The notes below the pieces were generated by a model. The model was not told the origin of the DNA. It saw nothing but the letters and a program-made list of their open reading frames with translations, and did no database searches. A program made the position numbers and the translations under genes. Shown in pieces: positions 11,402 through 22,412 of a DNA stretch of 64,000 bases (position 1 is its first letter; every line of letters begins with the position of its first letter). The stretch spans positions 58,457 through 122,456 of the forward strand of contig JAMDHS010000063.1 of assembly GCA_029717555.1 (NCBI GenBank). Direction: 5' to 3'. Source of the stretch: Peribolospora baueri (taxonomy: Eukaryota; Basidiomycota; Peribolosporomycetes; Peribolosporales; Peribolosporaceae).

Positions 11402-14400
11402 CTAGAAGTGCTGAGTTAGAGCAGAAACGAGCTTGTCGGCAGGATCGTCGTCGAGACGAGCCATCTCAATCTCGGAAAGTAGCTTCTTGATGCCTATGTT
11501 CAGCTTCCCATCCTCGCCATAGCCGGCCGACTCCATAAGACGGAGCGTGCGCTCGCGCTCGTGATCCGACGAGAACAGCTGCACTTCGCGGAGAACGTGG
11601 TCGAGCGAGCGCAAAGAGGTGATCGGCGGCACGCGGATGTCCGTCGAGAACGTCTCGCTGAGGTCCATATCTCCGAGCATGGGCAAGTTGGAAGTCGTCG
11701 CAAGGACCAATAGGCGGCGGCCCTGTGGGAAAAGGGTAAAGCATGCTCGAGTCAGCCTTGATTACGAAGCGAGCACGACTTCGAATGCTACGCACTTTTG
11801 GAGGTCGCTTGCCGAGCAAAACGGAGAGAGCTTGAAGGACGCCATTAGAGAAGCGGGGACCGATGGGAGTCCAATCTAGAAAAGGCAAATCAAGAAACTA
11901 GTCAATGTCTGCGGCGATGAAAAACACCTGAGACACATTGCGATGACCGCACCTAGAATTTTCTCAATACTGTCCACTACGATAACGCTCAATGGGCTCT
12001 TGTACGAGTCGCTGAACACCTTGTTGAGATAGGCGATCTTTTGTGCCTCACTAAAACCGATCATGTTCTCGGGGGAGACGAGTTTGATGAAAGGGAACTC
12101 GGAGGACATGGCTATCGTAGCCGCCAGTGCCGTTTTGCCCGTGCCGGGAGGGCCGTGCATGAGTACTGTGACAAGTGGAGTGCGACTCGAAGTGTGCACT
12201 TGTTGGACTCGGAGCTGTCCATCGCGCAGAATGACCTGCATGGATGGAAGAACAGGGGATGAGGGAAGGCCTCGAGCCTGACCGACGATGCATAAGACGA
12301 ATGAACCTCTCGATGGCTCACATCAATATGGGGGGCAAAGTGCATGATGCCGTTTTCAACCACTGCTGAGAGCTCCTCCTCCGACACACCGAAGGCGGGG
12401 TGGACCTCGTCGAGAGCATGCATGAAGTCGTCTCGGTTCACTTTCATGTTCTCGATATCGTCAGATATGCCAGCCAACGTGCCGACCTGCATAGATCAAG
12501 CGACAGACGTCAGTGGATGTCGGAGATGAGTATAAATCAAGACCAGCCAGTGAAGATCAAGACGGTTGCTCACCTTGACGTGTCGGTTGAAAGCGAAAGA
12601 TGTGGCACTCTTGACAAGTCCATTGATCTCGGCACCAGAGAAGTTCTTCGTGAGCTGGGCGAGCTCGGCCAGGTCAACGTCCGCATCCATGACACCGTTA
12701 GTCTGCATCTTGGCAGTCTGAATCTGCAGAATCTGTTGACGGCCGTGTTCGTCGGGAAGGGAGATCTCCATGTGCACCTCGAGACGACCCGGACGAAGAA
12801 GGGCTTCGTCGATCATGTCGAGACGGTTCGTCATACCGATGATGAGGATGTTGTTTAGCTGATCCACACCATCCATCTTTGAGAGCAGCTGATTGACCAC
12901 GGAGTCGCCTACGCCAGTACCACCGCCGGTCGATCCACGTTGCTTGCAAATAGCATCAAGCTCGTCGAAGATGATGATGTGAAGGCCGGACTCGTCGCCC
13001 TTTTCTTTGTACTGCAAAGGTCGGAGAGCGGGGCGTCAGAGCCGAACGGCCTCGGACACGACATAATCAATTAACTCACCTCTTTCTCAGCATCGGCAAA
13101 TAGCTTTCGAATGTTCTCCTCGCTCTGTCCGACGAACTTGTTCAGAACCTCGGGTCCGTTGACAATCTTCGGCTCTCGGGCGTTGAGCATTTTGCCGATC
13201 TGTCGGGCCATCAGTGTCTTTCCAGTTCCAGGAGGGCCATGGAGGAGAATACCTTTGACGTGTTGGATACCGAGCTTCTCGACGAGGCCGGGTGGGAAGA
13301 CACGCGAGGCAAAGGCACGACGGAAGATGGCACTGAACTCGGCATCCAAGCCGCCGATACCCATATCCTCAAACTTGAAGTTCGGCTGCAAAATGGCGTT
13401 CGGAGGCGCACTGTCATCATAGAAGAAACGAAGCAGAAGGAGTTAAGAGCTGTAGGGCACGTCGTCAGTCCCGGATGGGCAAACAAATGCTGACCGCTTA
13501 GCGCTACTCTTGATCTTCAAGTTGCTGTCGGGTGCCTTCATGAAGGTGATATCTGTTTGATCCATTAGAATACCCTTGTCTCCACCCAAACCACCGCCGC
13601 CGGCGCTTCGTCCACCGCCACCCCTCTTCTCCACTGCTTGCAGCTCCGCCACTTGCAGGCCGCGCACGACCACTTTCAAATTCTGACCGTGGAACTCAAA
13701 GACCAGCATTTGGCCGACGGTGAAGATCTGACCATTGAAGGCCTGAGGAAGTGACGAGAAGGAGGCCATGTTCAGCACACGCACAGTGATAGAGAATGAG
13801 GAACAACGGCTTACATTAAGGAAGTTCGCGGCCATCAGGTCTGCATCGAACTGTTCTGCGATCTCTTGGCCCCTCCGAAGGAAAGAAACCTGCCGATACG
13901 GGAAGACATGTGAGCACGCTGACAGGAAAGACTTTTGCGCATGAAGGCTAACGCACCTCTAGATCCAATCCGCTAAGGTATATGTCTTGTCCCATAGAGT
14001 AAGGGTCGTAAGACTCGGCATCCACGACGTCCCCAGATGCACTGAGACCGGCCCATTGCCTTTGCAAGATGGCGGTGCCGATAGATCCTGAAGGCACGGT
14101 GCCGGTTTGGTCGTAGCTGAAGAGAGCATGGTGACGGGCGGACAGGAAAGTCAGTCTCTCTTCCAAACCAGCGAAAACGGAAGATGTAGAGAGCAAGAAT
14201 CAAGAAACTAATTCCCAAAAGCGCGCAAGAGGCCGATCACTGAAACGCCACAGCTCCACTCACATCAAATTGAAGACGAAGTGCCGATTGACAAGGATGA
14301 ACTGAGCGTTGCCCCAGTCGGACGAGCTGCCCACAATGCAATTGGACAGAACATAAGGCTGAGGGCACATCACAACCGAGAAACGCCCGTAGCCTCCGGC

Positions 14401-14715
14401 GTCGCCGCCGCCGCCTCCCCCTCCACGCCCATACGTGCTGTGAGGGGTGGCGTTCGAGAAGCCAGCTGCTCGAGGTGGGGCGGCGTAGCCTCCCGCTGGG
14501 GAAGGCGTGGAGCGAGCATATCCAGCGGAAGGCGGGGCAGGAGATCGGGACGCGTAGGTAGGGGGCGCGCCACCGCCAGATCCTGCGAAGCCGGCGGGGG
14601 TAGGACGGGAGGCGGAGTAGTTGCTGCTCAAGCCGCCTGCCGGGGCCGGCCGGGAGGAGGTGGGCATGCGCGAGTAGGAAGCGTGATAAGGATCCTTTTC
14701 TCCGCGTCCAAACAT
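11402..14715 (-). CDS. SEC18: Sec18/NSF, AAA+ ATPase of SNARE disassembly
   Basis: Ten exons: 14715-14264, 14116-13957, 13889-13815, 13742-13495, 13410-13080, 13011-12574, 12486-12322, 12235-11953, 11875-11796, 11722-11402 (850 aa). A glycine/serine/tyrosine-rich N-terminal extension of about 95 residues precedes the N domain. D1 has Walker [10 protein letters not shown] near 369-377, Walker [10 protein letters not shown] near 434, and the arginine-finger region after [18 protein letters not shown]. The hallmark NSF stretch [12 protein letters not shown] lies just before the D1 P-loop. D2 has its own Walker A near 651 and a VIVVDSIEK Walker B. The protein uses ATP to take apart cis-SNARE complexes with alpha-SNAP on membranes throughout the secretory pathway. 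The donor after exon 4 reads GTCAGC, a weak but usable site. It converges on NOB1 with 192 bp between stops. Confidence 0.96.
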
Positions 14716-15519
14716 AGTTGCGATGCAGTGAAAGAAAGAGGAAGATGGAGGAAGGAGGATGGGAAGATACTATAAATACTATATATACGACCTGATGATG
14801 GGTAGCGACGTGGACGTGTCTCTCCGTGTGAAGGTGCACGGTGGCCGTTGCGCAGGCACCGCCAGCTACCGCAGCACTCACGTGCACGGAACAAGACCGC
14901 TCAGATAACGAGCTCAAATCCTCCATCTCATAAGCAAGGCCGACCAGCCCACCTGGCTGCTCTAAGAAGTATGGGCAGGCCATTAAAGTGCCTATCAAGC
15001 GATCTTTCCTCATAAACCAAATTTATCTCCCATCTGTCCTTTTATCCGCTTGTGACCTGGTGACTTTTGCCAGGTATTGAAGCAGGTATGCAAACATACC
15101 GCTGAGCGGAAAGGAAAGATTCTCCGCGCAGCGTGACAAAAACGGCACTGGCCACGCAATCGACAAGTCAGTCAGCTCAAACAGAGCACGCCATGTTGAT
15201 CGAGACAAAAAGCGTTGGTTGCTGCATTGTAAAACACATTGATCGAAAGTGCAAGTTGGAGACGCCAAGGGCATGGCGGCGTTGAAGAGAACAAGACGCT
15301 AGCCGAGAACGACGGTCATCGAACAGCGAGCGACATTCCTACCTCCCCCCATCTGCTCTGCTCCCCTGCTGTCGGACACGCCTGGGGCCTGCATCCTACC
15401 ACACTGGTGCCCCTCTGCTCTTTGGCACTAGCGGTCCACGCCTAGTAGGCGCCCAATTGCCCCCAGATGCCCATAACCCGATCACATCGCGACGACGCTG
15501 AGCCATCGAGCGAGTCTGC
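14716..15519. other. Intergenic: SEC18 promoter and ERV14 3' region
   Basis: 804 bp between two minus-strand genes. It holds the SEC18 promoter with AT-rich boxes at 14771-14788. No gene was recognised in the rest. Confidence 0.5.
14771..14788 (-). promoter_or_regulatory. TATA-like boxes upstream of SEC18
   Basis: On the minus strand this reads TATATATAGTATTTATAG, two TATA-like elements 56-73 bp before the SEC18 ATG. They stand out against the GC-rich background. Confidence 0.5.
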
Positions 15520-16589
15520 TCACTCGCTCTCAGAAATGAGGGCAAGAATCATCCTGCACATAATTTGGGATGAAAAGAGAGCCATGACAGTGAGCGATGC
15601 AAGAAGTATATGAATAAGCCTCGCACTCCATCCATTCTGCCTGTCTTTGGATCTCCTTTTCGAAATACGCCGAAACTCACCGGTACAGGTAGTAGAAGAA
15701 GCTAACAAGGTAAAACCCGAGCTTGACGAAACACTCCTTCTTATGACCGGACAACGTTCGGAAGATCTCCGTCGCATCCAGCATGTGGTTCTTGTTCATC
15801 ACCTTATTGACGTTGAACGCCACTAATGGGGCATTGATGAGAAACGCAAAAAATTGGCCGCTTAGGAGGAAGAGGAGGGTCAGGAAGGCGTGGGCGCCCA
15901 TCTCTGGGAGAGTGAACTGTAGAGAGGGAACGAGAAAACCAGAAAAACGGTTGACGATGAGCTAGGTCCGAAAAAGCCAAACAGGAGCGGCAGTTCGGGG
16001 AAAATAGAAAGTACGCATTGCGCACCTGGTTCAGTTTGTTACAGAGATCGATCGGGTTGATGTAGTCGCACTCGAGATCGGAGAACATGATGATCTACGG
16101 AAAAAAGGAAAGAGACAGGACAAGCACGGTAAGCTGAGAGACCAGATCAAAAAGCATGTAAAAGAGGAAGGGCAAAACTCACATAGAACACCATCGTGAA
16201 GAGCAGTACCGCCGCCATCAGCACCGAGAAAAGGAACAACCACCCTGTATTCGAAGAAAATGAAAAAGGGACCGAAGTGGAGGTCGGTGCAAGGTTAGCA
16301 AGAAAGCTCCAAGTAGTATTGCAGGTAAATCGAACGGGCCCCCCTCTCCGACCTGGCAACGCTAGCTGTGACATCTCCATAATCCCATCGCGTCGTTCAG
16401 GAACCGAAGGTGCGAGCCAGCTGGAGCCGACGAAGATAGCCAGATCTTCTTCCTCGTCCTATCACGCAGACACACACGCATGAAACCGCACATGCGCGTG
16501 CTAAGCGAGAACAGAGCACAAATGGACGCGATGCAACAAAATGAAAAACAAGCTGGTCAGCCGGCGAGAAGCTCACCTTCTCCACCCAT
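15520..16589 (-). CDS. ERV14: Erv14/cornichon-family ER export receptor
   Basis: Five exons: 16589-16577, 16244-16183, 16094-16026, 15916-15681, 15553-15520 (137 aa, the normal family length). The first coding exon is only 13 nt (MGGE plus one base) and is followed by a 332-nt intron, long for this region. The translated protein has the family landmarks in order: WLFLFSVL helix, the [22 protein letters not shown] cytosolic motif split between exons, [15 protein letters not shown] helix, the LSGHKKE loop, and [19 protein letters not shown] near the C-terminus. Erv14 is a COPII cargo receptor. It carries transmembrane cargo from the ER to the Golgi. Confidence 0.95.
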
Positions 16590-17195
16590 TTTGACTGGAT
16601 TGTTTGGTCGGAACCGTAAGCGAGATGGATTGAAGCGACTGGCGAGATAACCGGACGTATATGTGACCGAGCAAGCACCGAAGGGGGGGAGGGCCAGTCT
16701 GCTTTACGCGTCCGTAGGTGAGTGTTTTGGGTTACCAGGCGGAAGGAGGGGAGGAGTGGAAAGACAATCGAGATCAGTGCTCTCGCAGCTAGACGGAAAC
16801 AAACAACCATACGATCTTCCCCTCTACCACACGCGTGCACAGCGCATTCACCTACGTCTCAAGCAAGTTCACAGCGACGGGCGTGGCGTATCAAGCAACC
16901 GACGCGGAGGGGGACAAGGAAGAAGTCGTCAGTCGTTCACGATCGACCGCACAACACGTTTCACGCCTGCCTACATCGCCGCAGTCACCGTCCGGGGACG
17001 ATCCAAACGTGGGAAGATCGGTGATAGATTCTTAGCGCCGTTTAGGGCCGAGGGGTCTTGATGCCTATCACTTCGGCCTGAGAGATAACTTGCCCTGACA
17101 ATGACCAGGCGTGCCGGCCCTGCAGCCCAGGTCTACCCATCCTCTTCGTCAGCCCTCCTAGATACCCGAGAATTGGCAGAGCGCAGACGAGGGCG
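16590..17195. promoter_or_regulatory. Divergent promoter region (ERV14 / NUP42-like)
   Basis: 606 bp between divergent start codons. No distinct motif was recognised. Confidence 0.4.
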
Positions 17196-19717
17196 ATGGC
17201 GTTGTGCACATTTTACCAGCGTGGGACGTGCAAATTTGGTGCGAATTGTCGGAACGAGCACCCTGGGCAGGTGACCGCTTTTAATCGTGGTGAGTATTGT
17301 TGGGGGAATGATGTGGTGCGGGTAGAGCTCTTGGATACGACAAGCGGAGAGGAGAAAGGATGTCGTAGGACATTTAGGCCTGCACTTTTTGGTTGCTTGC
17401 TTCCCAGCTCATCATGCTATCACATCGTCATAAACTCGCACACTCAACGTCTCCATGTCAAACACCGTCCACACAGGCAGCACAACCAGCGGTGTTTCTT
17501 CCGCATTTGGAGGCGGCTCGGCTTTTGGGACCAACGCCACTGGTGGAGGTGGGGGAGGAGGAGCGGCTCGGCGCGACATGATCTCAACGTGAGTGTTTGG
17601 TCGAGTTGAATGACGATGGATACGTCTACTACCGTCCTGATGCTGGACGCCAAACTCATTCTTTCGTTCTATACCGCTCTCTCTTTAACAGCCCAGAACA
17701 CATATCGAGCGAACTCCGCAACGAACGCCCAGTATGGCCGCTTTCCGTCTTCGCTGTATCGAAGCTCGAACCCAACCTTATCTCCGGGATGGACATCAGT
17801 CCGGAGGAACTGAGATGGGAGGCATGGCAGGCTTTGAAGAAAGAACAGCCGGCGGTATATGTGAGTTCCATATGATAGTTACTTTTTTCGAGTTCTCGCA
17901 GAGCAACCGCCGTTGCTCTTGTACTTTCGTCTTAGGATCGACGAGACGCGCCGGGCCGCTTCTTATATATGTTGTTTGCCTGTTTGCTTGGATACTTACC
18001 GCGGTGGTCGCCTCTGATCGGATCATTGTTTCCGGCTTTATTAAACTATCGCTTGACTACCTCTTTCTCCTTTTGCTCCCTCTCCGCGCAGGTCGAGCGA
18101 GAAAACTTATTAATCGCTCAAGCGGACGCGGCCGTCCAAGCCGTGCTCTCCAACGTCCCGCAAGCACTTTCTCAAGCGCAGAGACTACACGATCAGATGG
18201 TTGGGTCTTCGTCTTTGCCGTCAGCAGGGGGTAAGGCGGCCACGACTGCTTTCGGCGGCGGCAGCAGCAGCAGCGCGTTTCCGAGTAGTTCGCAACCTTC
18301 TGCATTCGGCAATCCATCCACCTCTGCTTTCGGCGGAGGTGGGAGCGGAACGACGAGCGCTTTTGGGAAGCCGAGCAGTGTCTTTGGCGGTAACTCGGCC
18401 TTTGGCGGGGGAAGCGGCAGTGGTGGCAACAATGCCTTTAGCGCCTTCATCAAGCCAGGCACCGGAGCTTTTGGAAGCCCTGCTGGAGGGGCGGGCAGCG
18501 GCAGTGGGTTCGGTGCCGTTTCGCGGTCGTCGTCTCAGGATCAAGGGGTGGGCACATCTACAATCGGCCAGCCTTCTGCATTTGGGCAGACTTCGACGTT
18601 AGGAGGCGGCGGTGGATCTGCATTCGGGCAGACTTCGTCGCTAGGTAGTGGAGGGTCTGCGTTCAGCGTGGGCTCGACGTTGGGAGGAAATTCTGCGTTC
18701 GGTCAGCCTTCGATATTGGGAGGAGCAGGGAGCAACAGCATTTTCGGATCCACCTCTACCCCTTCTGCCTTTGGCCAGTCCTCCTTCGGCAGCCAACAAC
18801 CGGCCGCCTTTGGGAAATCCGCCTTCGGCCAACCGGCTTTCGGTCAGACGTCAGCTTTCGGATCCTCCGCCACCGCCCAATCCCCTTCGGCTGCCGTGAC
18901 GACACCGAGCACGCCGGCCTCCGGCTCGGCGTTCGGCTCGACGAGCAGCTTGGGCAATAGCGCTTTCGGCGGCTCCTCCTCCGCCGCTCCGGCCTTTGGG
19001 CGCACGTCGGCCTTCGGAGGTCTCGCCGGCTCAACGACGTCCTCTACCATTGGACAGTCGTCCGCCTTCGGTTCCACCACCACACCAGCTTCTTCGGCGT
19101 TTGGCGGCACGTCATCTTCGGGTGGTGGATTCGGTGCATTTGGCGGCACTGGTACGGGGACGACTTCGGCTCTCGGCGCCCCTTCGGCATTTGGGACCAC
19201 CGCGCCGCCGAGCGGTACGGGCGCGTTTGGCGGTAGATCCGCCTCAGCGTTTGGTCAACCGTCCGCTTTCGGACAGATATCGACTGCCAGCGGCTCTGCT
19301 TTCGGCCAGACCTCGTCCTTGGCGCAACCTTCCTCCGCTTTCGGCGTCACTTCGACGCCCACATCTGCCTTTGGCGCGACGACGACCTCTATCCCCACCT
19401 CCGCATTTGGGAGGGCGACGTCCGCCTTTGGTAACGTGTCAACGGGAGGAGGCGCGGGCGGTGCGTTGGGTGCGTTCGGCGGCCAGCCGTCGTCGTCGAC
19501 CGGCTCGGCATTCGGCACAGGCACCGGAGCGGCCTTCGGCGGTTTCACGGGCGGAGGCGGCTTCGGCGCGGCGACGGGCGCGACGATCCAAGATCCTTAC
19601 GCGGAGGACGTGATCAAGGAAGAGGATGTTCCTCCGGACCGTCTGGCCGCGTTCAAGGCCGAAAAGTTTGAGTGGGGGTTTGTACCTTCTTTGGAGCCGC
19701 CTTTGAGCGTGCGATGA
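17196..19717 (+). CDS. FG-repeat nucleoporin with CCCH zinc finger (NUP42/Amo1-like)
   Basis: Four exons: 17196-17289, 17477-17588, 17692-17860, 18092-19717 (666 aa). The N-terminus is a CCCH zinc finger, C-x7-C-x5-C-x3-H, at residues 4-23 (CTFYQRGTCKFGANCRNEH). Exon 2 adds a Gly/Ser-rich FG segment. Exon 3 and the start of exon 4 encode a helical region (EELRWEAWQALKKEQPAVY). About 430 residues of dense FG repeats follow, mostly of the SAFG/PSAFGQ type, rich in Gly, Ser and Thr. The last 35 residues are folded-looking and acidic, with DVPPDRLAAFKAEKFEWGFVP, where NUP42/hCG1 proteins bind Gle1. Such proteins sit on the cytoplasmic face of the nuclear pore and help mRNA export. Finger, FG repeat and tail give the family; the exact orthology to yeast Nup42 or fission-yeast Amo1 is inferred. 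Confidence 0.88.
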
Positions 19718-19978
19718 AGAAGGAAGGTGGGAGGGAGGGGAGGGCGCCGTGTGGGCAGAGTCTTATTTGGCTGGAAGTGTGTCCTCCAACTTCCTTTTCC
19801 CGGCGTGTATTACTAGGGTAGTAGTTCATCATGGAGGCGAGCGAGCAGGAATGAAATCCACGACCGCTGGTCGACCATCTCATTCTAGGGCCGAGTTCTA
19901 ATGAAACGGACGGAGAGGGTATCTAACCCGCATGCCAATCCTCCGGGCTTCTCTTTAACGTTAAACCGAACTGTCCCG

Positions 19979-21034
19979 TCACATCTTAGCTCCGCCCCCC
20001 ACGCTGTTATCCGCCTTGGTATGCGTGGCCGTGAAGCAATGCTTTCTTGCCCTTTCCCGCTCCCCAGTACCGGGAAGGAGGATGTACCCATCCGACCGCA
20101 AGACGGCCAGCCTCCTCCCCACGGACACGCTTACGTTCTCCACGACCAGCGTGGATCCTCTGGGTGCTGCGGAGAGGAAGTGCACCTGGAGGGAAGAAGA
20201 GACACCGGTGAGGGACCAGAGGCCTAGTGGGGCCTCGCCAGTGCTGTGGAGGTGGAGCTGTCGAAGAGGGGGATGGGGGGGGGGGGTAGATGGACGTAGT
20301 AGACCAGAAAGGACGCAGGGAGGAGAAAGTCGCACGACGTAAGCCCTGCGAACGATGGCGCGGTTCGATTCCGCCTAGAACGGAGCTGAGCGTGCTCCGA
20401 TGAAGGACACGGCTCCTATACTCACGACCATGCTTGACAAACTGAGGGTGGGGAAGGTTGGGGCAAAGAGCGAAGTAGGATGCGAGGCAATGGAGAGCAG
20501 AAGGGTGTCATCGGACGAGATGCTACGTCAGCTCAGCAGCGGCGGCATCGGCGGTCGCTAGATTGGTCAGAACCAAGCGAGCCGCTGCCGAGAGTGCGCG
20601 AAACGTGCAAAGGACGAACGAGCTGACGCACTTGTCTACGATCGTCGCGGTACAGCCGCCGTGAAGGTTGCCTGTGAGATGACAGGCAAGAAACGGAGGA
20701 CGGATGGTGGTCGGCGTTGGCTATCCAAAACCAAGCCAAGGCAAGCCAAGCAGGGCGAGATCTGCCGCTTATATCACAGACCCAGCATGTTACACATCTC
20801 CGCAGACACCTCCATTTCGACGACCACCTTGGCTGCGAGCACCTTTCCGTTCTCGTCCTCCGTCCTGGAAACTTCCACGAGTCTGATGGAGGGATAGCTG
20901 TGGAGGCTAAAGGCCACAAGTGGTGACGAATCGGGGTCGGAGACGGAGCGGGTTTCATCGGAGGAGCGGGCGAGGAGGTCGATCCATTCTTGGATATGCT
21001 GACGGGCGACGTGGACGGGGACGGGCCGAGTCAT
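19979..21034 (-). CDS. Hotdog-fold acyl-CoA thioesterase (PaaI/ACOT13-like)
   Basis: Four exons: 21034-20782, 20671-20632, 20522-20426, 20185-19979 (198 aa). The thioesterase signature GNLHGGCTATIVDN is formed by joining exons 1 to 3. HGG is the family's active-site turn, and the Asp of IVD is the usual catalytic position. The second half gives the hotdog sheet: VHFLSAAPRGSTLVVENVSVSVGRR, then TATHTKAD near the end. The family hydrolyses fatty acyl-CoA or aryl-CoA thioesters. Fungal members are cytosolic, mitochondrial or peroxisomal; there is no clear targeting signal here. The donor of exon 1 reads GTCTGT, and intron 3 contains a run of 12 G at 20275-20286. The second exon is only 40 nt. 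Confidence 0.85.
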
Positions 21035-21124
21035 GGTCGTGGCCTCGGTCGCGGTCGTAGTCGGTGATGGTGAGAACGGTCAGAGGCGCCGTCAGAGCGA
21101 GAAGGCGTAATACCTATATGCCCA

Positions 21125-21440
21125 CACCCACCGCTGAGGACGGTTGAGCGAGATGGACGCCGACGGCAATGTCGATTCACATCGGTCCGGGGTCGGCCCC
21201 ATGATGGCACACGAGACGAAGGCACAGGACTGTCACGTGAAACATGGCCTGTATCTAGAGCATGACGGCTCGCGGACTTCGAATCCATCTTTTCTCCCCC
21301 CTTCGCTTCGAAGTTCAGCTCAGCAAATACATCGAAGAGGAGAGCAAGGAGGCGTTCGGGTTTTTGAGAGGGACAATGATGGCTTCCTCTCCGTCGCCGA
21401 GCTCAAGCACGTCTGAACAATCTATGAGCGTCTCTTCCGT
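21125..21440 (+). pseudogene. Degraded calmodulin-like gene fragment (EF-hands 2-3)
   Basis: Pieces of calmodulin can be read in order, in shifting frames. Near 21130 is TAED, then LSEMDADGN with a broken EF-2 loop at 21144-21170. MMAHETKAQD (21201-21230) matches the helix after EF-2. IEEESKEAF (21331-21357) is the entering helix of EF-3. One base is missing, and FERDNDGFLSVAELKHV (to 21413) gives the EF-3 loop and exit helix, with Glu replacing the first Asp ligand. A TGA follows, and the next bases still resemble the MTNLGERL segment if small indels are allowed. EF-1 and EF-4 were not found. Several lesions in a short span mark it as a pseudogene or gene relic, not a functional calmodulin. 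The gap between the two halves may be an old intron. Confidence 0.6.
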
Positions 21441-21926
21441 CGCCCCTCTTTTCTTTTCTTTTCTGCTTCGACGCGAAGGAAACGTTGGTCGGTCCGTACG
21501 GACACGGTCCTCCTGCCTTCTATTTCTACCTTCACGGGGGAAATTCGAAGACGGTCTGTGGGCTGAGAGAAGAAATGAGGGGGTGGCATCGAGGTCGGGA
21601 GCGTCGAGGTCGGACGAGGCGACGGGCAGAGCGCCGGGCGAAAGATGCCACAGCTCGGAGGAAAGCGGACGGAAGAAAGGCAAATGGAGGCGAGACATGA
21701 TCGAGCCGGGAGCCGGAGCCGGGAGAGGGTGAGGCTGTGCGACGGACGGGGTTGTTTCAGGACGAGGACGGAGGAGAATGGAAGGGCTGGAGGCGTCGGC
21801 CAAGGCGGGTAGGTTGGCTACGCACTGCGCATCTCTCTCCGCTGTGATCTGCTGACTGCCGCGTTGCTCGTATTGCGTGTGGAGAGAAAGGAATCTGGCG
21901 TCACAAGCCCGCCGGATCGTCTCATC

Positions 21927-21961
21927 TGACGTTGCTGACGTTTGCTGACGTTGCTGACGTT
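21927..21961 (+). repeat. Four-copy TGACGTT array
   Basis: TGACGTT occurs at 21927, 21936, 21946 and 21955, so at 9-10 base spacing, roughly one helical turn. TGACG is the half-site of CREB/ATF-type bZIP factors. It lies about 450 bp upstream of the secreted-protein gene at 22413. Confidence 0.6.
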
Positions 21962-22259
21962 TGCGCAGCGCCAGCGCTAGCCGACGCTGCCCCGGCTGAT
22001 CAGCTTGCAGGAAGCATATGCAGCACATATTCACCTCGGCACTTGCTCTCGCCGCCCCGCTTCGTCAACGGAAGTTTCATGTCGGCCCCCGATCTTCTCA
22101 CAGCCAAGCACCGCTTCACCCTTTGTAGCCTGCTCGGGCCGTCGATCCGACCTTGGCTACTCTACTGCCGTCATCGTCACCGATCACTTCGCCAGCTCGG
22201 GCCCGTCGCCCCCGGCGTCGCCCGCACCGCCGCAAGGCGTCCCGGCCGGGCGGTAAGTG

Positions 22260-22267
22260 TATATATA
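22260..22267 (+). promoter_or_regulatory. TATA box of secreted-protein gene
   Basis: TATATATA sits inside the palindrome GTGTATATATACAC, about 146 bp before the ATG at 22413. A pyrimidine-rich stretch follows, as is common at fungal transcription starts. Confidence 0.6.
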
Positions 22268-22412
22268 CACGCAGCGCATCGCACTCTCGTCGTCGATACA
22301 CCCTCACCCGTTCTCTTCTCTCTCTTGCGCACCCCCGACTTGGGTCCCATACTCTACCTCTACCGTCTTCGCCACTCGCCACGCCTCTTGAGCAAGCCCT
22401 ATCCCAACAGCC

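Larger units (their letters stand above)
21035..22412. other. Divergent intergenic region with a calmodulin relic and bZIP-like repeats
   Basis: 1.4 kb between the thioesterase start (minus) and a secreted-protein start (plus). It contains the calmodulin-like relic, four TGACGTT repeats and a TATA element, each listed separately. Other open frames here are low-complexity. Confidence 0.5.

Noticed and set aside
18193-18462. Long minus-strand frame within the nucleoporin, rich in PPPKA
   Set aside because: It is the antisense of FG repeats; repeat coding makes all frames open. No domain.
20355-20385. GGTTCGATTCC resembling a tRNA T-loop
   Set aside because: No matching acceptor stem or anticodon arm at the right distance; it lies in a thioesterase intron.
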